Assembly (NCBI GenBank): GCA_027056215.1
Contig: JALULO010000014.1
Span: 1-16,529, forward strand
Length of the DNA: 16,529 nucleotides
DNA from: Campylobacterales bacterium
Lineage (GTDB): Bacteria; Campylobacterota; Campylobacteria; Campylobacterales; QNZT01
Direction: 5' to 3'
The notes under the pieces were generated by a model that searched no databases, was not told the DNA's origin, and saw only the letters and a program-made list of their open reading frames with translations. The position numbers and the translations under genes are program-made. This document shows positions 8,294-15,916 of the stretch, piece after piece (within the stretch, counting starts at the first letter, position 1; each line of letters begins with the position of its first letter).

Positions 8294-10600
8294 ATGAATA
8301 GAATAGAAGTCTCAAGAAGAAAATTTTTACAAGGTAGCGTATCTCTTTGCGTGTATACCTCCTCCGCCCTCTGTACTCCTTTGAGTCTCACAAAAACATC
8401 GAAAAAAAACGCTGAAGCAATCCCTTATCTCTGCAATGTGTGCAGAAACAAATGTGCCGGTTTTGCCAGGGTTGAAGAAGGTGTGATAACTAAACTAAAT
8501 CCAAATCACTATTTTCCCAAAAGTAGAAATATGCTTTGCCCTAAAGGTAATTCTGCGATACAAGAAGTTTATGACAGTGACAGATTAAAATATCCTCTCA
8601 TCCGTATGGGAAGCAGAGGTGATGGAAGATATAAAAGAGTCACATGGGATGAAGCTTACGAATATATCAAAGACAAGTTGGTCAAAATCGTAGATGAACA
8701 AAAGGACAATCGATCCACTATCGCATACTGTAACGGTGAGGGATTTAACAAAGACGAATATATCAAGTTTTTCGGTGCGAAACTAGGCAGTGCGAACTTT
8801 TTGGATGAAGGGAGCATCTGTTTAAATACAAAGCTGGGAGCCACACAACTAACTGTTGGTGATGTCGGAGAGATGGATGTTGCCGGTAGTGACTACATGA
8901 TCATCAGCGGTGCAAACAGATATGAATCGCTCATCACTCCGGACAGTGTCGATATGATTCATGCAAAACAAAAGTTGGTTGTCCTGGATCCAAGATGCAC
9001 CGTTACCGCCATAAAAGCAGATGAATATCTCCCTGTACATCCCGGAACCGATTTAGCTTTTTGTCTGAGTATGCTCTATATCGCTATCAAAAATGAACTT
9101 TACGATAAAACATATGTCAAGAACTATTTTAAAGATTTCGATAAATTAAAGGAACATATCCTTTCCAATAAATACACCGCCAAATGGGCAGAAGAAAAAA
9201 CGCATATCCCAGCAGAGAAAATTGAACAGATAACCAAAGAGTTTTTTGCCGCTTCCAACCCGTTATATTACCTTGGAAGAAGAAGCGTCTGGAGCCAAAA
9301 TGATTTTCAGCTAAGACGTGCGATGGTACTGATCAATGCACTTGCCGGAAGCGTCAACAGACAAGGCGGCATCATCTTCGGTAAACCTATTCATCTCCCA
9401 GATGAAGAGATAAATGGACCACTTTACAACAATGCACAAGGGAGATTTGATCTAGATGGTATCGTTTACGGCTCACAAAAAGGTGGCAGTTGGTTAAATT
9501 TCAGAGAAAAAGTAGTAAACAAAACTTCACCATATCCTGTAAAAGCGATGTTTATCAGAAAGCACAATCTTATGCAAAATATGCCAAATATCGAAAAAAC
9601 AAAAAAAATGCTCAACATGATGGATCTGGTAGTTTTACTTGACACGATGCCAAGCGATACGGCTGTTATGGCTGATGTGATATTGCCTGAGTGTACTTTT
9701 TTGGAACGGGAAGATATGGTAGTGAGTTTTAACAGACTCGAACCCTCTTTGGCACTGCGAAATCAAGTCATCAAACCTTTGTATGAAAGCAGAAGTATAC
9801 AAGATATTCTCAAAGGATTAGGAAAAAAACTCTCTGTACCTCTTTTTACAGTAAGTGCAAAACATGATGAAGATTTACAAGATAGTATCAAAGAATCCGG
9901 TAAAGAAAAAGCATTTACAGAGGGTGGCTATGATTTGGCAGAACTCTACAAATATGATACCACTGCCAGAAATAAAAAACTGATTACCAAAACGTTTGGG
10001 GAAAAAGTATACGAAAGTCTGAAAGAAAGAGGTGTCTGGCATCCTTACATAGACGAGCAAAAAGAGATATTCAACGACTTTTATGAGTATTATCCGAAAG
10101 AGAAAAGATACTACAGTGTTGATAAAAAATATAAGGTAAACTGTTATTTGAAAAAACTGAAAAAAAACGGATTTGACCCTATGCCCACCTGGCAAGAGCG
10201 ATACAATTTTAAAGTTCCTAAAGATTCCTTTCGTGTGATCACAGGCAGGTATGTAACCACAACACAGACTGCAACTTCAAACAATGAAATGTTAAAAGAT
10301 TTTAATGGAGAAAATCATCTCTGGATAAATAACTTTGATGCAAAAAAAATGGATATTTTAGAAGGAGACAATGTAGTTGTCATGAGTAGTTTGGGAAGTA
10401 TTGTCATCAAAGCAAAACCTACCAATAAAATAGCACCACAGGTAGTCTGGCTCTCCCATGGTTTTGGCATACAATCCCATGAATTGACCAACGCTTTTGG
10501 AAAAGGAGCTGCTGACAACATGATCATAGAAGATAAATTTGAAAAGATTTACGGCTGCGCAACGATGCATGAAACAAATGTAATGATAAGGAAACTCTGA
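8294..10600 (+). CDS. psrA2: PsrA-like molybdopterin oxidoreductase, catalytic subunit (second copy)
   Basis: Paralogue of the catalytic subunit at 3982, 768 residues, with the same parts: Tat signal (S7-R-R-K-F-L-Q-G), cluster motif C47-x2-C50-x3-C54-x27-C82 with identical spacing, a predicted molybdenum ligand Cys176 in DEGSICLNT, and the C-terminal domain beginning FRVITGRY. The linker after the Tat motif is shorter than in the first copy. The start must be this ATG because the Tat motif begins at residue 7 and no other in-frame start lies between. There is no Shine-Dalgarno sequence upstream; see the leaderless finding. Base composition is visibly richer in G+C than in the first copy: the 20 codons of the RSV..NDFQLRRAM block have 27 of 60 G/C here against 21 of 60 there. 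It overlaps psrB2 by one base. The substrate may differ from the first copy; polysulfide, sulfur and thiosulfate are all possible. Confidence 0.8.
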   Translation: MNRIEVSRRKFLQGSVSLCVYTSSALCTPLSLTKTSKKNAEAIPYLCNVCRNKCAGFARVEEGVITKLNPNHYFPKSRNMLCPKGNSAIQEVYDSDRLKYPLIRMGSRGDGRYKRVTWDEAYEYIKDKLVKIVDEQKDNRSTIAYCNGEGFNKDEYIKFFGAKLGSANFLDEGSICLNTKLGATQLTVGDVGEMDVAGSDYMIISGANRYESLITPDSVDMIHAKQKLVVLDPRCTVTAIKADEYLPVHPGTDLAFCLSMLYIAIKNELYDKTYVKNYFKDFDKLKEHILSNKYTAKWAEEKTHIPAEKIEQITKEFFAASNPLYYLGRRSVWSQNDFQLRRAMVLINALAGSVNRQGGIIFGKPIHLPDEEINGPLYNNAQGRFDLDGIVYGSQKGGSWLNFREKVVNKTSPYPVKAMFIRKHNLMQNMPNIEKTKKMLNMMDLVVLLDTMPSDTAVMADVILPECTFLEREDMVVSFNRLEPSLALRNQVIKPLYESRSIQDILKGLGKKLSVPLFTVSAKHDEDLQDSIKESGKEKAFTEGGYDLAELYKYDTTARNKKLITKTFGEKVYESLKERGVWHPYIDEQKEIFNDFYEYYPKEKRYYSVDKKYKVNCYLKKLKKNGFDPMPTWQERYNFKVPKDSFRVITGRYVTTTQTATSNNEMLKDFNGENHLWINNFDAKKMDILEGDNVVVMSSLGSIVIKAKPTNKIAPQVVWLSHGFGIQSHELTNAFGKGAADNMIIEDKFEKIYGCATMHETNVMIRKL

Positions 10601-11166
10601 TGGCAAACTATGGTATGGCTTTCGACTATAAACTCTGCATAAACTGTCATGCCTGTGAAGTTGCGTGCAAAGAGGAAAATGGTATAGATTTAGGCGCTAA
10701 AAATCACAGACTTTGGATACAGGAAGACGCACAGGCAGATGGAGACTTCTGGAATCTGGACAGAAGCAAAGTACAGTTTATGCAAATACAATGTCAGGAG
10801 TGTCGAGATGCTCCTTGTATGGCTGCTTGTCCAAATGGTGCGATTTACAGAGACGAAAACGGTATCGTAAGGCTCTATAAAGACAAATGCGACTTAACCA
10901 GAGCCTGTATGACAGCGTGTCCTTATGACGCACGATATGTAGATGAAAGAAACCATGTGACAGATAAATGTATCTTCTGTGCCGATACCAGACTTGCCCG
11001 TGGTGAAACGACGACAGCCTGCCAGATAACCTGCCCCGCAAAACTACGCTATTTTGGTGATCTGGACGATGAAAACAGTGAGATAAGCAAGGTATTGAAA
11101 GCAAGAAAACATTTTACATTAAAACCGGAGAAAAAAACAAAGCCAAAACTATTTTATCTTGACTAA
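10600..11166 (+). CDS. psrB2: PsrB-like iron-sulfur subunit (second copy) with one missing cluster cysteine
   Basis: Electron-transfer partner of the second PsrA, 188 residues. Its ATG shares one base with the psrA2 stop (TGATG), so translation is coupled. Fifteen of the usual sixteen cluster cysteines are present: C13, 16, 19, 23; C65, 68, 73, 77; C97, 103, 107; and C124, 127, 141, 145. In the third set the second cysteine is replaced by Thr100 (KDKCDLTRACMTAC, where the first copy has SDKCILCSYCMNAC). In NarH and engineered DmsB, loss of the equivalent cysteine gives a [3Fe-4S] cluster, so the same may apply here. The family signature TRLARGETTTACQ is intact. No membrane subunit follows; the operon ends here, and I see no clear terminator hairpin behind it. 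Confidence 0.88.
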   Translation: MANYGMAFDYKLCINCHACEVACKEENGIDLGAKNHRLWIQEDAQADGDFWNLDRSKVQFMQIQCQECRDAPCMAACPNGAIYRDENGIVRLYKDKCDLTRACMTACPYDARYVDERNHVTDKCIFCADTRLARGETTTACQITCPAKLRYFGDLDDENSEISKVLKARKHFTLKPEKKTKPKLFYLD

Positions 11167-11193
11167 AAAAACCTCTGATGAGATAAAATATGG

Positions 11194-11382
11194 TTAAAAG
11201 TGATAATACCCCACGGCAATAAGCAGGATCACAACTCCCCTCGAAAAGCTCTGTCCAAAATAGAAACCTTCAAATCTTTTAGGATCTGCATCTTCTCTTG
11301 TTGTACCACCAGAAGAGCTAAACAATAAATCTATTAAGAAAGATTTATGATAAATATCTTTAACAATGGACTCAGGTAACAA
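11194..11382 (-). CDS. Possible small membrane protein or gene remnant
   Basis: An uninterrupted frame of 62 codons from a TTG at 11382 to a stop at 11194, with an in-frame stop four codons upstream of the TTG. The TTG has an AAGG six bases away. The translated C-terminal half has protein-like character: SSSGGTTREDADPKRFEGF, then a basic/aromatic stretch and one hydrophobic segment (GVVILLIAVGYYHF) at the end. I do not recognise the family. It could be a true small membrane protein or the surviving C-terminus of a longer gene. It converges on psrB2 with 27 bases between the stops. Confidence 0.35.
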   Translation of the reverse strand: MLPESIVKDIYHKSFLIDLLFSSSGGTTREDADPKRFEGFYFGQSFSRGVVILLIAVGYYHF

Positions 11383-11416
11383 CCAATAACCTTATTCCGA
11401 CAAAACATTAAAAGTT

Positions 11417-11433
11417 TTGGCATAAATTATGCT
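11417..11433 (+). promoter_or_regulatory. Sigma-54 (RpoN) -24/-12 promoter
   Basis: TTGGCATAAATTATGCT matches the consensus YTGGCACGRNNNTTGCW at every fixed position except three, with the essential GG (11419-11420) and GC (11431-11432) exactly ten bases apart. Transcription would begin near 11443, leaving a short leader with an AAGGAGG ribosome site at 11447-11453. The stretch 11420-11432 is also a perfect 6+1+6 palindrome, so an operator is the alternative reading. Confidence 0.6.
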
Positions 11434-11458
11434 TTTTATTCTATACAAGGAGGATTGT

Positions 11459-11926
11459 ATGCAAATTTCAACTTCATTTATGACAAATATGTATACTACT
11501 AAAGTTCAACCAAAACAACCTACTAAAATATCACAAACTAAAATCTGGGATGATATGTCACCTGCCGATCAGAGTCAAGAAATCCATCAAAATGCGATGC
11601 GTCCTCTTGATATGCTTGACGATAGAGCAAATAATATTTTAAATAAAATTCTTACTGATAAAGGGTTAAGTGATGAAGCAATAGGAAACACAAAAGGTCG
11701 TCTTTTTATAAGCTCTCTAATCGTTGATTCAAACTTTAATACTCACGAGACTCAAGAAAATACAAAAGAAGATACGGTAAAAAATATAGACCATCTGATT
11801 GACAACTTAATGCGAAATCTCAAAAATAATAGTTTTCACAAAGAAAATAAATTTCTACTTGATACTGCTAGAAAATTACAAACTCTTTATAATGCAGACT
11901 ATATCCCTTTAAATATAGCAACATAA
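11459..11926 (+). CDS. Uncharacterised 155-residue protein behind a sigma-54 promoter
   Basis: The ATG at 11459 has a near-perfect AAGGAGG five bases upstream. A further in-frame ATG at 11429 lies inside the promoter and is unlikely. The protein is polar and soluble, with no membrane segment, signal peptide or cysteine. It opens with a Ser/Thr/Gln-rich, probably unstructured stretch (MQISTSFMTNMYTTKVQPKQ). It then looks helical (MRPLDMLDDRANNILNKIL; VKNIDHLIDNLMRNLKN). I do not recognise the family. In Campylobacterota most sigma-54 targets are middle flagellar genes, and a disordered Ser/Thr-rich N-terminus is common in substrates of the flagellar export system. A flagellum-linked or flagellum-secreted protein is therefore a reasonable inference, but nothing in the sequence proves it. 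It stands alone, with mogA convergent. Confidence 0.8.
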   Translation: MQISTSFMTNMYTTKVQPKQPTKISQTKIWDDMSPADQSQEIHQNAMRPLDMLDDRANNILNKILTDKGLSDEAIGNTKGRLFISSLIVDSNFNTHETQENTKEDTVKNIDHLIDNLMRNLKNNSFHKENKFLLDTARKLQTLYNADYIPLNIAT

Positions 11927-12006
11927 ATTCAATCAATAGAATCCCCGCTTTATTTGACAAATATTATAAAACAGGAAAACAAATCATCTATTGATAAGAA
12001 TATCCG

Positions 12007-12534
12007 TTACTTTTTAGGTCTAAATGCCTTTATTACAGATTCGTCGCACTCCATAAATGGACCTTCAATCAAATCGATACAATAAGGAACAGCTGGAAAA
12101 ACAGCATCTAAACACTCTCTGATTGATTTTGGTTTGCCGGGTAGATTTATGATAAGACTTTTATTTCGTATACCTGCTGTCTGTCTGGATAGTATCGCTG
12201 TTGGTACATACTGCAAACTTACACTTCGCATCAATTCACCAAAACCTGGCATCATCTTTTGACATACTGCTTCAGTTGCTTCGGGTGTAACATCTCTTAG
12301 TGCTGGTCCCGTTCCTCCTGTTGTGACTATCAACGAACATCCCAACGCTTCAAGTTCTATCATAGTCTTTTCGATCAAACTCTGTTCATCTGCGATACAA
12401 CGATACTCAAACTCTAGTTCATTTTGTAAATACTCTCCTAGCGTCTCTTTGATAGCCATACCAGAGATATCTTCATATATCCCTGCACTTGCACGATCTG
12501 ATGCTGTGATCACCCCTACTTTGATTTTGTCCAT
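12007..12534 (-). CDS. mogA: MogA/MoaB-family molybdopterin adenylyltransferase
   Basis: Adenylates molybdopterin in the cytoplasm, preparing it for molybdenum insertion; PsrA-type enzymes need the final cofactor. The ATG at 12534 has a GGAGGA about eight bases upstream, which makes the TTG two codons earlier unlikely. The product is 175 residues, normal for a single-domain MogA/MoaB. Visible family motifs are VGVITASDRASAGIYED at the N-terminus, TTGGTGPALRDVTPEAT (pterin/nucleotide binding), MPGFGELMR, AILSRQTAGIRN and LPGKPKSIRECL. Its start overlaps the end of bioV by 19 bases. Whether it is strictly MogA or MoaB in activity cannot be told from the sequence, but MogA is favoured in this phylum. 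Its placement facing the two molybdoenzyme operons may be coincidental. Confidence 0.88.
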   Translation of the reverse strand: MDKIKVGVITASDRASAGIYEDISGMAIKETLGEYLQNELEFEYRCIADEQSLIEKTMIELEALGCSLIVTTGGTGPALRDVTPEATEAVCQKMMPGFGELMRSVSLQYVPTAILSRQTAGIRNKSLIINLPGKPKSIRECLDAVFPAVPYCIDLIEGPFMECDESVIKAFRPKK

Positions 12535-13037
12535 AAACAATGTCCTCCCTCTTTTATAAAATATATAGTCGCATACGGTAAAAAATATGCTTTTGCTTTA
12601 CTTGCGTCAATAATCTTATCTCTACCACCAAGATAGACTTCGATTTCAATTCCCCTATCTATGATCTTTTGTAAATCATGCTCTTGCCACTGAAAATAGA
12701 GTAGTTTTTCCAAAGCTTCCACACTTGCTTCACAACCATACGGGGATAAATCTTTTTGCGATGGATAAGCAACATTTTCCATAAATGTTTTGCTATAACG
12801 CTCTTTATCTTTTTGAAAATAGTGCAATTGTGCTCTTTTAAATACATCTGTTTGGTCATGAAAAAAAGCAGGTGAAAATAGTTGTAATTTATCGATACGG
12901 CTTTGTTCTTTTAAAACATAAAGAGTAGCTTCAATCGCGCCTAAACTAAAACCGCAAACCGTATAATCACTATTGTCAAGATAGGCACTAAAGAGACTCT
13001 CTTCATGGGAAAACCCAAAGCCACTAAAGAAATTCAC
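12516..13037 (-). CDS. bioV: BioV-type pimeloyl-ACP methyl ester esterase
   Basis: A small alpha/beta hydrolase that in Helicobacter removes the methyl group from pimeloyl-ACP methyl ester, ending pimelate-moiety synthesis for biotin (the job of BioH in E. coli). I placed the start at the GTG at 13037, giving 173 residues, because a GGAG lies nine bases upstream and the protein then begins MNFFSGFGFS. A TTG at 13052 is possible. The catalytic triad is visible: Ser31 in GFSLG, Asp140 in GGRDKIID and His166 in EGGHCLW. At this length it is close to BioV and much shorter than BioH. It overlaps the FtsH-like gene upstream and mogA downstream. The BioV assignment rests on remembered family features and gene order. 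Confidence 0.75.
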   Translation of the reverse strand: MNFFSGFGFSHEESLFSAYLDNSDYTVCGFSLGAIEATLYVLKEQSRIDKLQLFSPAFFHDQTDVFKRAQLHYFQKDKERYSKTFMENVAYPSQKDLSPYGCEASVEALEKLLYFQWQEHDLQKIIDRGIEIEVYLGGRDKIIDASKAKAYFLPYATIYFIKEGGHCLWTKSK

Positions 13038-14688
13038 GTACAACTTCTCCAAGCTCTTCTTTGGATATACTCTCTTTTTCGATCAACATCTCACTGATAC
13101 GTTTTACAGACTTTTGCATCTTATGTAAAAACGCTTCTACCTCTTCAATCGCTTCATCTACGAGAGTGGCACTGTCAATCGGTGCGGGATAAACACCCTC
13201 TCCCATAGCGTAAACCTGTACCATCTCATCTGCAATCATCTTAGCTTTTTTGATATCTTGGGCACAGTTTGTATAGACTTCATCATACTGCAAGGCACTA
13301 AAAACATAACCAGAAAGATAGACCTTTAGTTTTGAAAGCATCTGCGTACGAGAAGCGATCTCTTTTTCTACCTCTTTTAAAAAGTCATTGATCATGGTTA
13401 CTTTATCAAAATCTACTTCATACCAGTATGCACACAAAGCTTTCGCTGCCTGATACCCTGCTTGGATATTTTTCTCTTCCTCAGAATAACTTAAGATCTT
13501 TTTCTTACCCAGTAAAACTTTCTCTTTAACTGCACCAAAATCTTCTAAAGTGATCATCTCTTTATGAAGACGTAGTGCATGAATAGCTGCTTCATTTACC
13601 AGTGTTGAAAGAGCTGCACCACTAAATCCCACTGTCATCTTTGCTATCTCTTTGATATCTAAATCTCTCTTTTTATCTTCAAGATGTACCTTGATGATCG
13701 CTTCACGCTCCTGTATACTTGGCAAAGAGACAAAAACCCTCCTGTCAAATCTACCTGAACGCAGTAGAGCTTCATCGAGCATCTCTATTTTATTGGTTGC
13801 TGCTATAACGATGACATTGGTATTGTCTTCAAAACCATCCATCTCAGTCAGAAGTTGATTTAGTGTTGCTTCGCGTTCATCATTTCTTCCTCCACCTCTG
13901 GCTTTTCCAACAGCATCTATCTCATCGATAAAGATGATAGAAGGAGCATAACGTTTGGCATTTAAAAAAAGTTCTCTTACACGTTTTGCACCCATCCCCA
14001 CATAGATCTGCACAAAAGAAGCACCACTTTGGTAAAAAAATGGAACACCCGCTTCCCCTGCTACTGCTTTGGCGATCAATGTTTTACCCACACCTGGAGG
14101 TCCAACAAGTAAAACACCTCTTGGCATTTTGATACCAAAATCATGGTATTTTTTGCTATTTTTCAAAAAATCCACAACTTCAAACAACTCTTCTTTGACA
14201 CTCTCTATACCCGCAACATCTGCAAAAGTCACAGTGGAACTCGCTGGTGTCATTTTACGCACTTGTCCCAAAAGTTGTTCTTCGGGTACAAATTCTCTGT
14301 TGATGGTATCTGTTTTTTCTTCTTTTAACTGCTCTTTTTTCTTTCCAAAAAAGATCGCAAACAAAAGGATAGAAATCAAAAATAAAAAGACAAATATCGC
14401 ATCACTATAATCAACATCATCCTCTATGTCTACAGGTACTTTGTGTAAGAGTTTTTCGATATCAATACCTGCACGAATAATGGTATAATGCCCTTCATCT
14501 GTATCTAAATAGACCCTATTTCCCGCGATTCTGGCATGGGTAAAAAGATCATTTTTAAGAAAGTTTTCATAGGTATTAAGATCGATACTCTGGGCTGGTC
14601 TATGCAGATAGGCAATCGCTGATAAGATAATCAACAAGACAGATGCTATAAGTGTAATCAGATTCTTTTTACTGATGGATAGACGCAT
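13024..14688 (-). CDS. FtsH-like membrane AAA+ ATPase lacking the HExxH protease site
   Basis: Membrane-anchored AAA+ protein of 554 residues, shorter than the 600-650 of true FtsH. There are two membrane segments (about 10-28 and 96-114) around a small periplasmic domain. The ATPase is complete: Walker A G196-PPGVGK-T203, pore loop F225-V-Q-I-Y-V-G, Walker B IIFIDE with D255/E256, and a second region of homology with R313 and R316. In the C-terminal domain the zinc site is gone: AYHEAGH of FtsH corresponds to A410-GYQAA-K416, so both histidines and the glutamate are replaced. The distal aspartate survives (D478 in AQDIKKA). The segment between is shortened. It is therefore likely an unfoldase or scaffold without protease activity. 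The ATG at 14688 has AGGAGG six bases away. It overlaps the genes on both sides. Confidence 0.88.
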   Translation of the reverse strand: MRLSISKKNLITLIASVLLIILSAIAYLHRPAQSIDLNTYENFLKNDLFTHARIAGNRVYLDTDEGHYTIIRAGIDIEKLLHKVPVDIEDDVDYSDAIFVFLFLISILLFAIFFGKKKEQLKEEKTDTINREFVPEEQLLGQVRKMTPASSTVTFADVAGIESVKEELFEVVDFLKNSKKYHDFGIKMPRGVLLVGPPGVGKTLIAKAVAGEAGVPFFYQSGASFVQIYVGMGAKRVRELFLNAKRYAPSIIFIDEIDAVGKARGGGRNDEREATLNQLLTEMDGFEDNTNVIVIAATNKIEMLDEALLRSGRFDRRVFVSLPSIQEREAIIKVHLEDKKRDLDIKEIAKMTVGFSGAALSTLVNEAAIHALRLHKEMITLEDFGAVKEKVLLGKKKILSYSEEEKNIQAGYQAAKALCAYWYEVDFDKVTMINDFLKEVEKEIASRTQMLSKLKVYLSGYVFSALQYDEVYTNCAQDIKKAKMIADEMVQVYAMGEGVYPAPIDSATLVDEAIEEVEAFLHKMQKSVKRISEMLIEKESISKEELGEVVREFL

Positions 14689-15916
14689 AAGTACCCTCCT
14701 TTTTAACCTCTGAGTTTTGTATCACGACCCACTCTTTTTCTAAATCTAACATACTATCGATGTGTACTTTATTAAAATATTGATCATATCCAACTTGATA
14801 ATCTCCTTTTTTTTCTTCCACCAATACCAATAAATCATGATTGTGCTTTTGACGAAATAAAAAGTTATTTTTTTCCACAATCTCTTCAAGAACTTTTAAA
14901 CGCTCTTTTGCGATCTTTCCATTTACTTCATCTTTAAGTGTTGTGGCGTGCGTACCTTCACGTTTACTGTATGTAAATGCATGAAGATGGGTAATAGGAA
15001 ATCGTTTAAAATTTTCCAATCCCTCATCCCAAAGCCTTTGACTCTCTCCAGGATGCCCAACGATAAAATCCGTACCAAGAGCAAAACCTTTTTCGCTAAT
15101 CTTTTCAAACAAAGTCAAATCACGACTAAGCGCATTGCGTCTTCGCATGATTTGTAACATCTCCTCAGAAGTATGCTGTAAAGCGATATGCAAATGTTTT
15201 TCCAGCCAACTTTCATCTAAAAGTTCCATAAAAGCATCATCTAACTGTACCGGTTCAAGTGAGCCAAGTCGTATACGTTTTACACCATTGATCATAGAGA
15301 TACGTTTTAACAAAGTAGCGATAGAACTCTTTTTATCTTTACCATAACTACCTATATTTGTACCAGTTAAAACAAATTCTCCATAACCATTGGAGGCTAG
15401 TTTTTGAACTTGTGAGAGGATTTTCTCTTCATCTTGCGATCTGGCACGACCACGAACAGAGGGAATGATGCAATAACTACAGTTAAAATCACACCCCTCT
15501 TGAATCTTGATAAAAGCTTTTGTCTTGGCACTAAAATCTTCTACGATACTTTCATCTAAACTCGTCAAATCTCCCAGCTGAAAGAAACGTTGTGAACTTT
15601 TAAGTAAAGTATTGATATTTTTTTTCTCAGAGTGACCAAAAACACCAAAAACTCTCTCATCTTGAAAAAGTGATTCTCCTTTACTCATCGCTCCACAACC
15701 AGCAAGCACAACTTTTTTGCCACTTCGTTCGAGTTTACTGATATAACTTCTCGCACTGCTGTCTGCAGAATTGGTTACCGTACATGAATTTACCACGACG
15801 ATATCCGCTTGTGTTTCATCATCGACGAGTTGAAAATCTATGAGATTTTGTGCCATGATTTGCGAATCATAGATATTGGTACGACATCCAAACGTTTTAA
15901 GAAAGACTTTCTGCAC
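14669..15916 (-). CDS. mtaB: MtaB-type tRNA t6A37 methylthiotransferase
   Basis: Radical SAM methylthiotransferase that adds a methylthio group to N6-threonylcarbamoyladenosine at position 37 of ANN-decoding tRNAs. I used the GTG at 15916 because AAGGA lies about six bases upstream; an ATG at 15922 touches that ribosome site. The N-terminal domain has its three cluster cysteines (C11 in KTFGCRTN, C45 in NSCTVT, C74 in AGCGAM), and the radical SAM motif is C142-x3-C146-x2-C149 (CDFNCSYC). A compact TRAM-like region closes the protein. The signatures KTFGCRTN and SVRGRARS favour MtaB over MiaB and RimO. It overlaps its neighbours on both sides. Confidence 0.88.
   Translation of the reverse strand: MQKVFLKTFGCRTNIYDSQIMAQNLIDFQLVDDETQADIVVVNSCTVTNSADSSARSYISKLERSGKKVVLAGCGAMSKGESLFQDERVFGVFGHSEKKNINTLLKSSQRFFQLGDLTSLDESIVEDFSAKTKAFIKIQEGCDFNCSYCIIPSVRGRARSQDEEKILSQVQKLASNGYGEFVLTGTNIGSYGKDKKSSIATLLKRISMINGVKRIRLGSLEPVQLDDAFMELLDESWLEKHLHIALQHTSEEMLQIMRRRNALSRDLTLFEKISEKGFALGTDFIVGHPGESQRLWDEGLENFKRFPITHLHAFTYSKREGTHATTLKDEVNGKIAKERLKVLEEIVEKNNFLFRQKHNHDLLVLVEEKKGDYQVGYDQYFNKVHIDSMLDLEKEWVVIQNSEVKKEGTYASIHQ

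Larger units (their letters stand above)
11167..11458. other. Intergenic region between psrB2 and the sigma-54 gene
   Basis: About 290 bases. It contains a possible small minus-strand ORF (11194-11382) and the sigma-54 promoter at 11417-11433. I looked for a remnant psrC on both strands and found none. Confidence 0.6.

Noticed and set aside
10778..11104. 108-codon minus-strand open frame
   Set aside because: Antisense shadow of psrB2 with no ribosome site or family features.
11167..11458. Search for a degenerate psrC after psrB2
   Set aside because: No NrfD-like hydrophobic segments or motifs in any frame; the second module seems to lack psrC rather than carry a broken one.
11932..11995. 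Nine-base inverted repeat (ATCAATAGA and its complement) between the convergent sigma-54 gene and mogA
   Set aside because: The arms are 46 bases apart with no T-run placed as in a terminator, so I do not call it one, although it lies where a bidirectional terminator would be expected.
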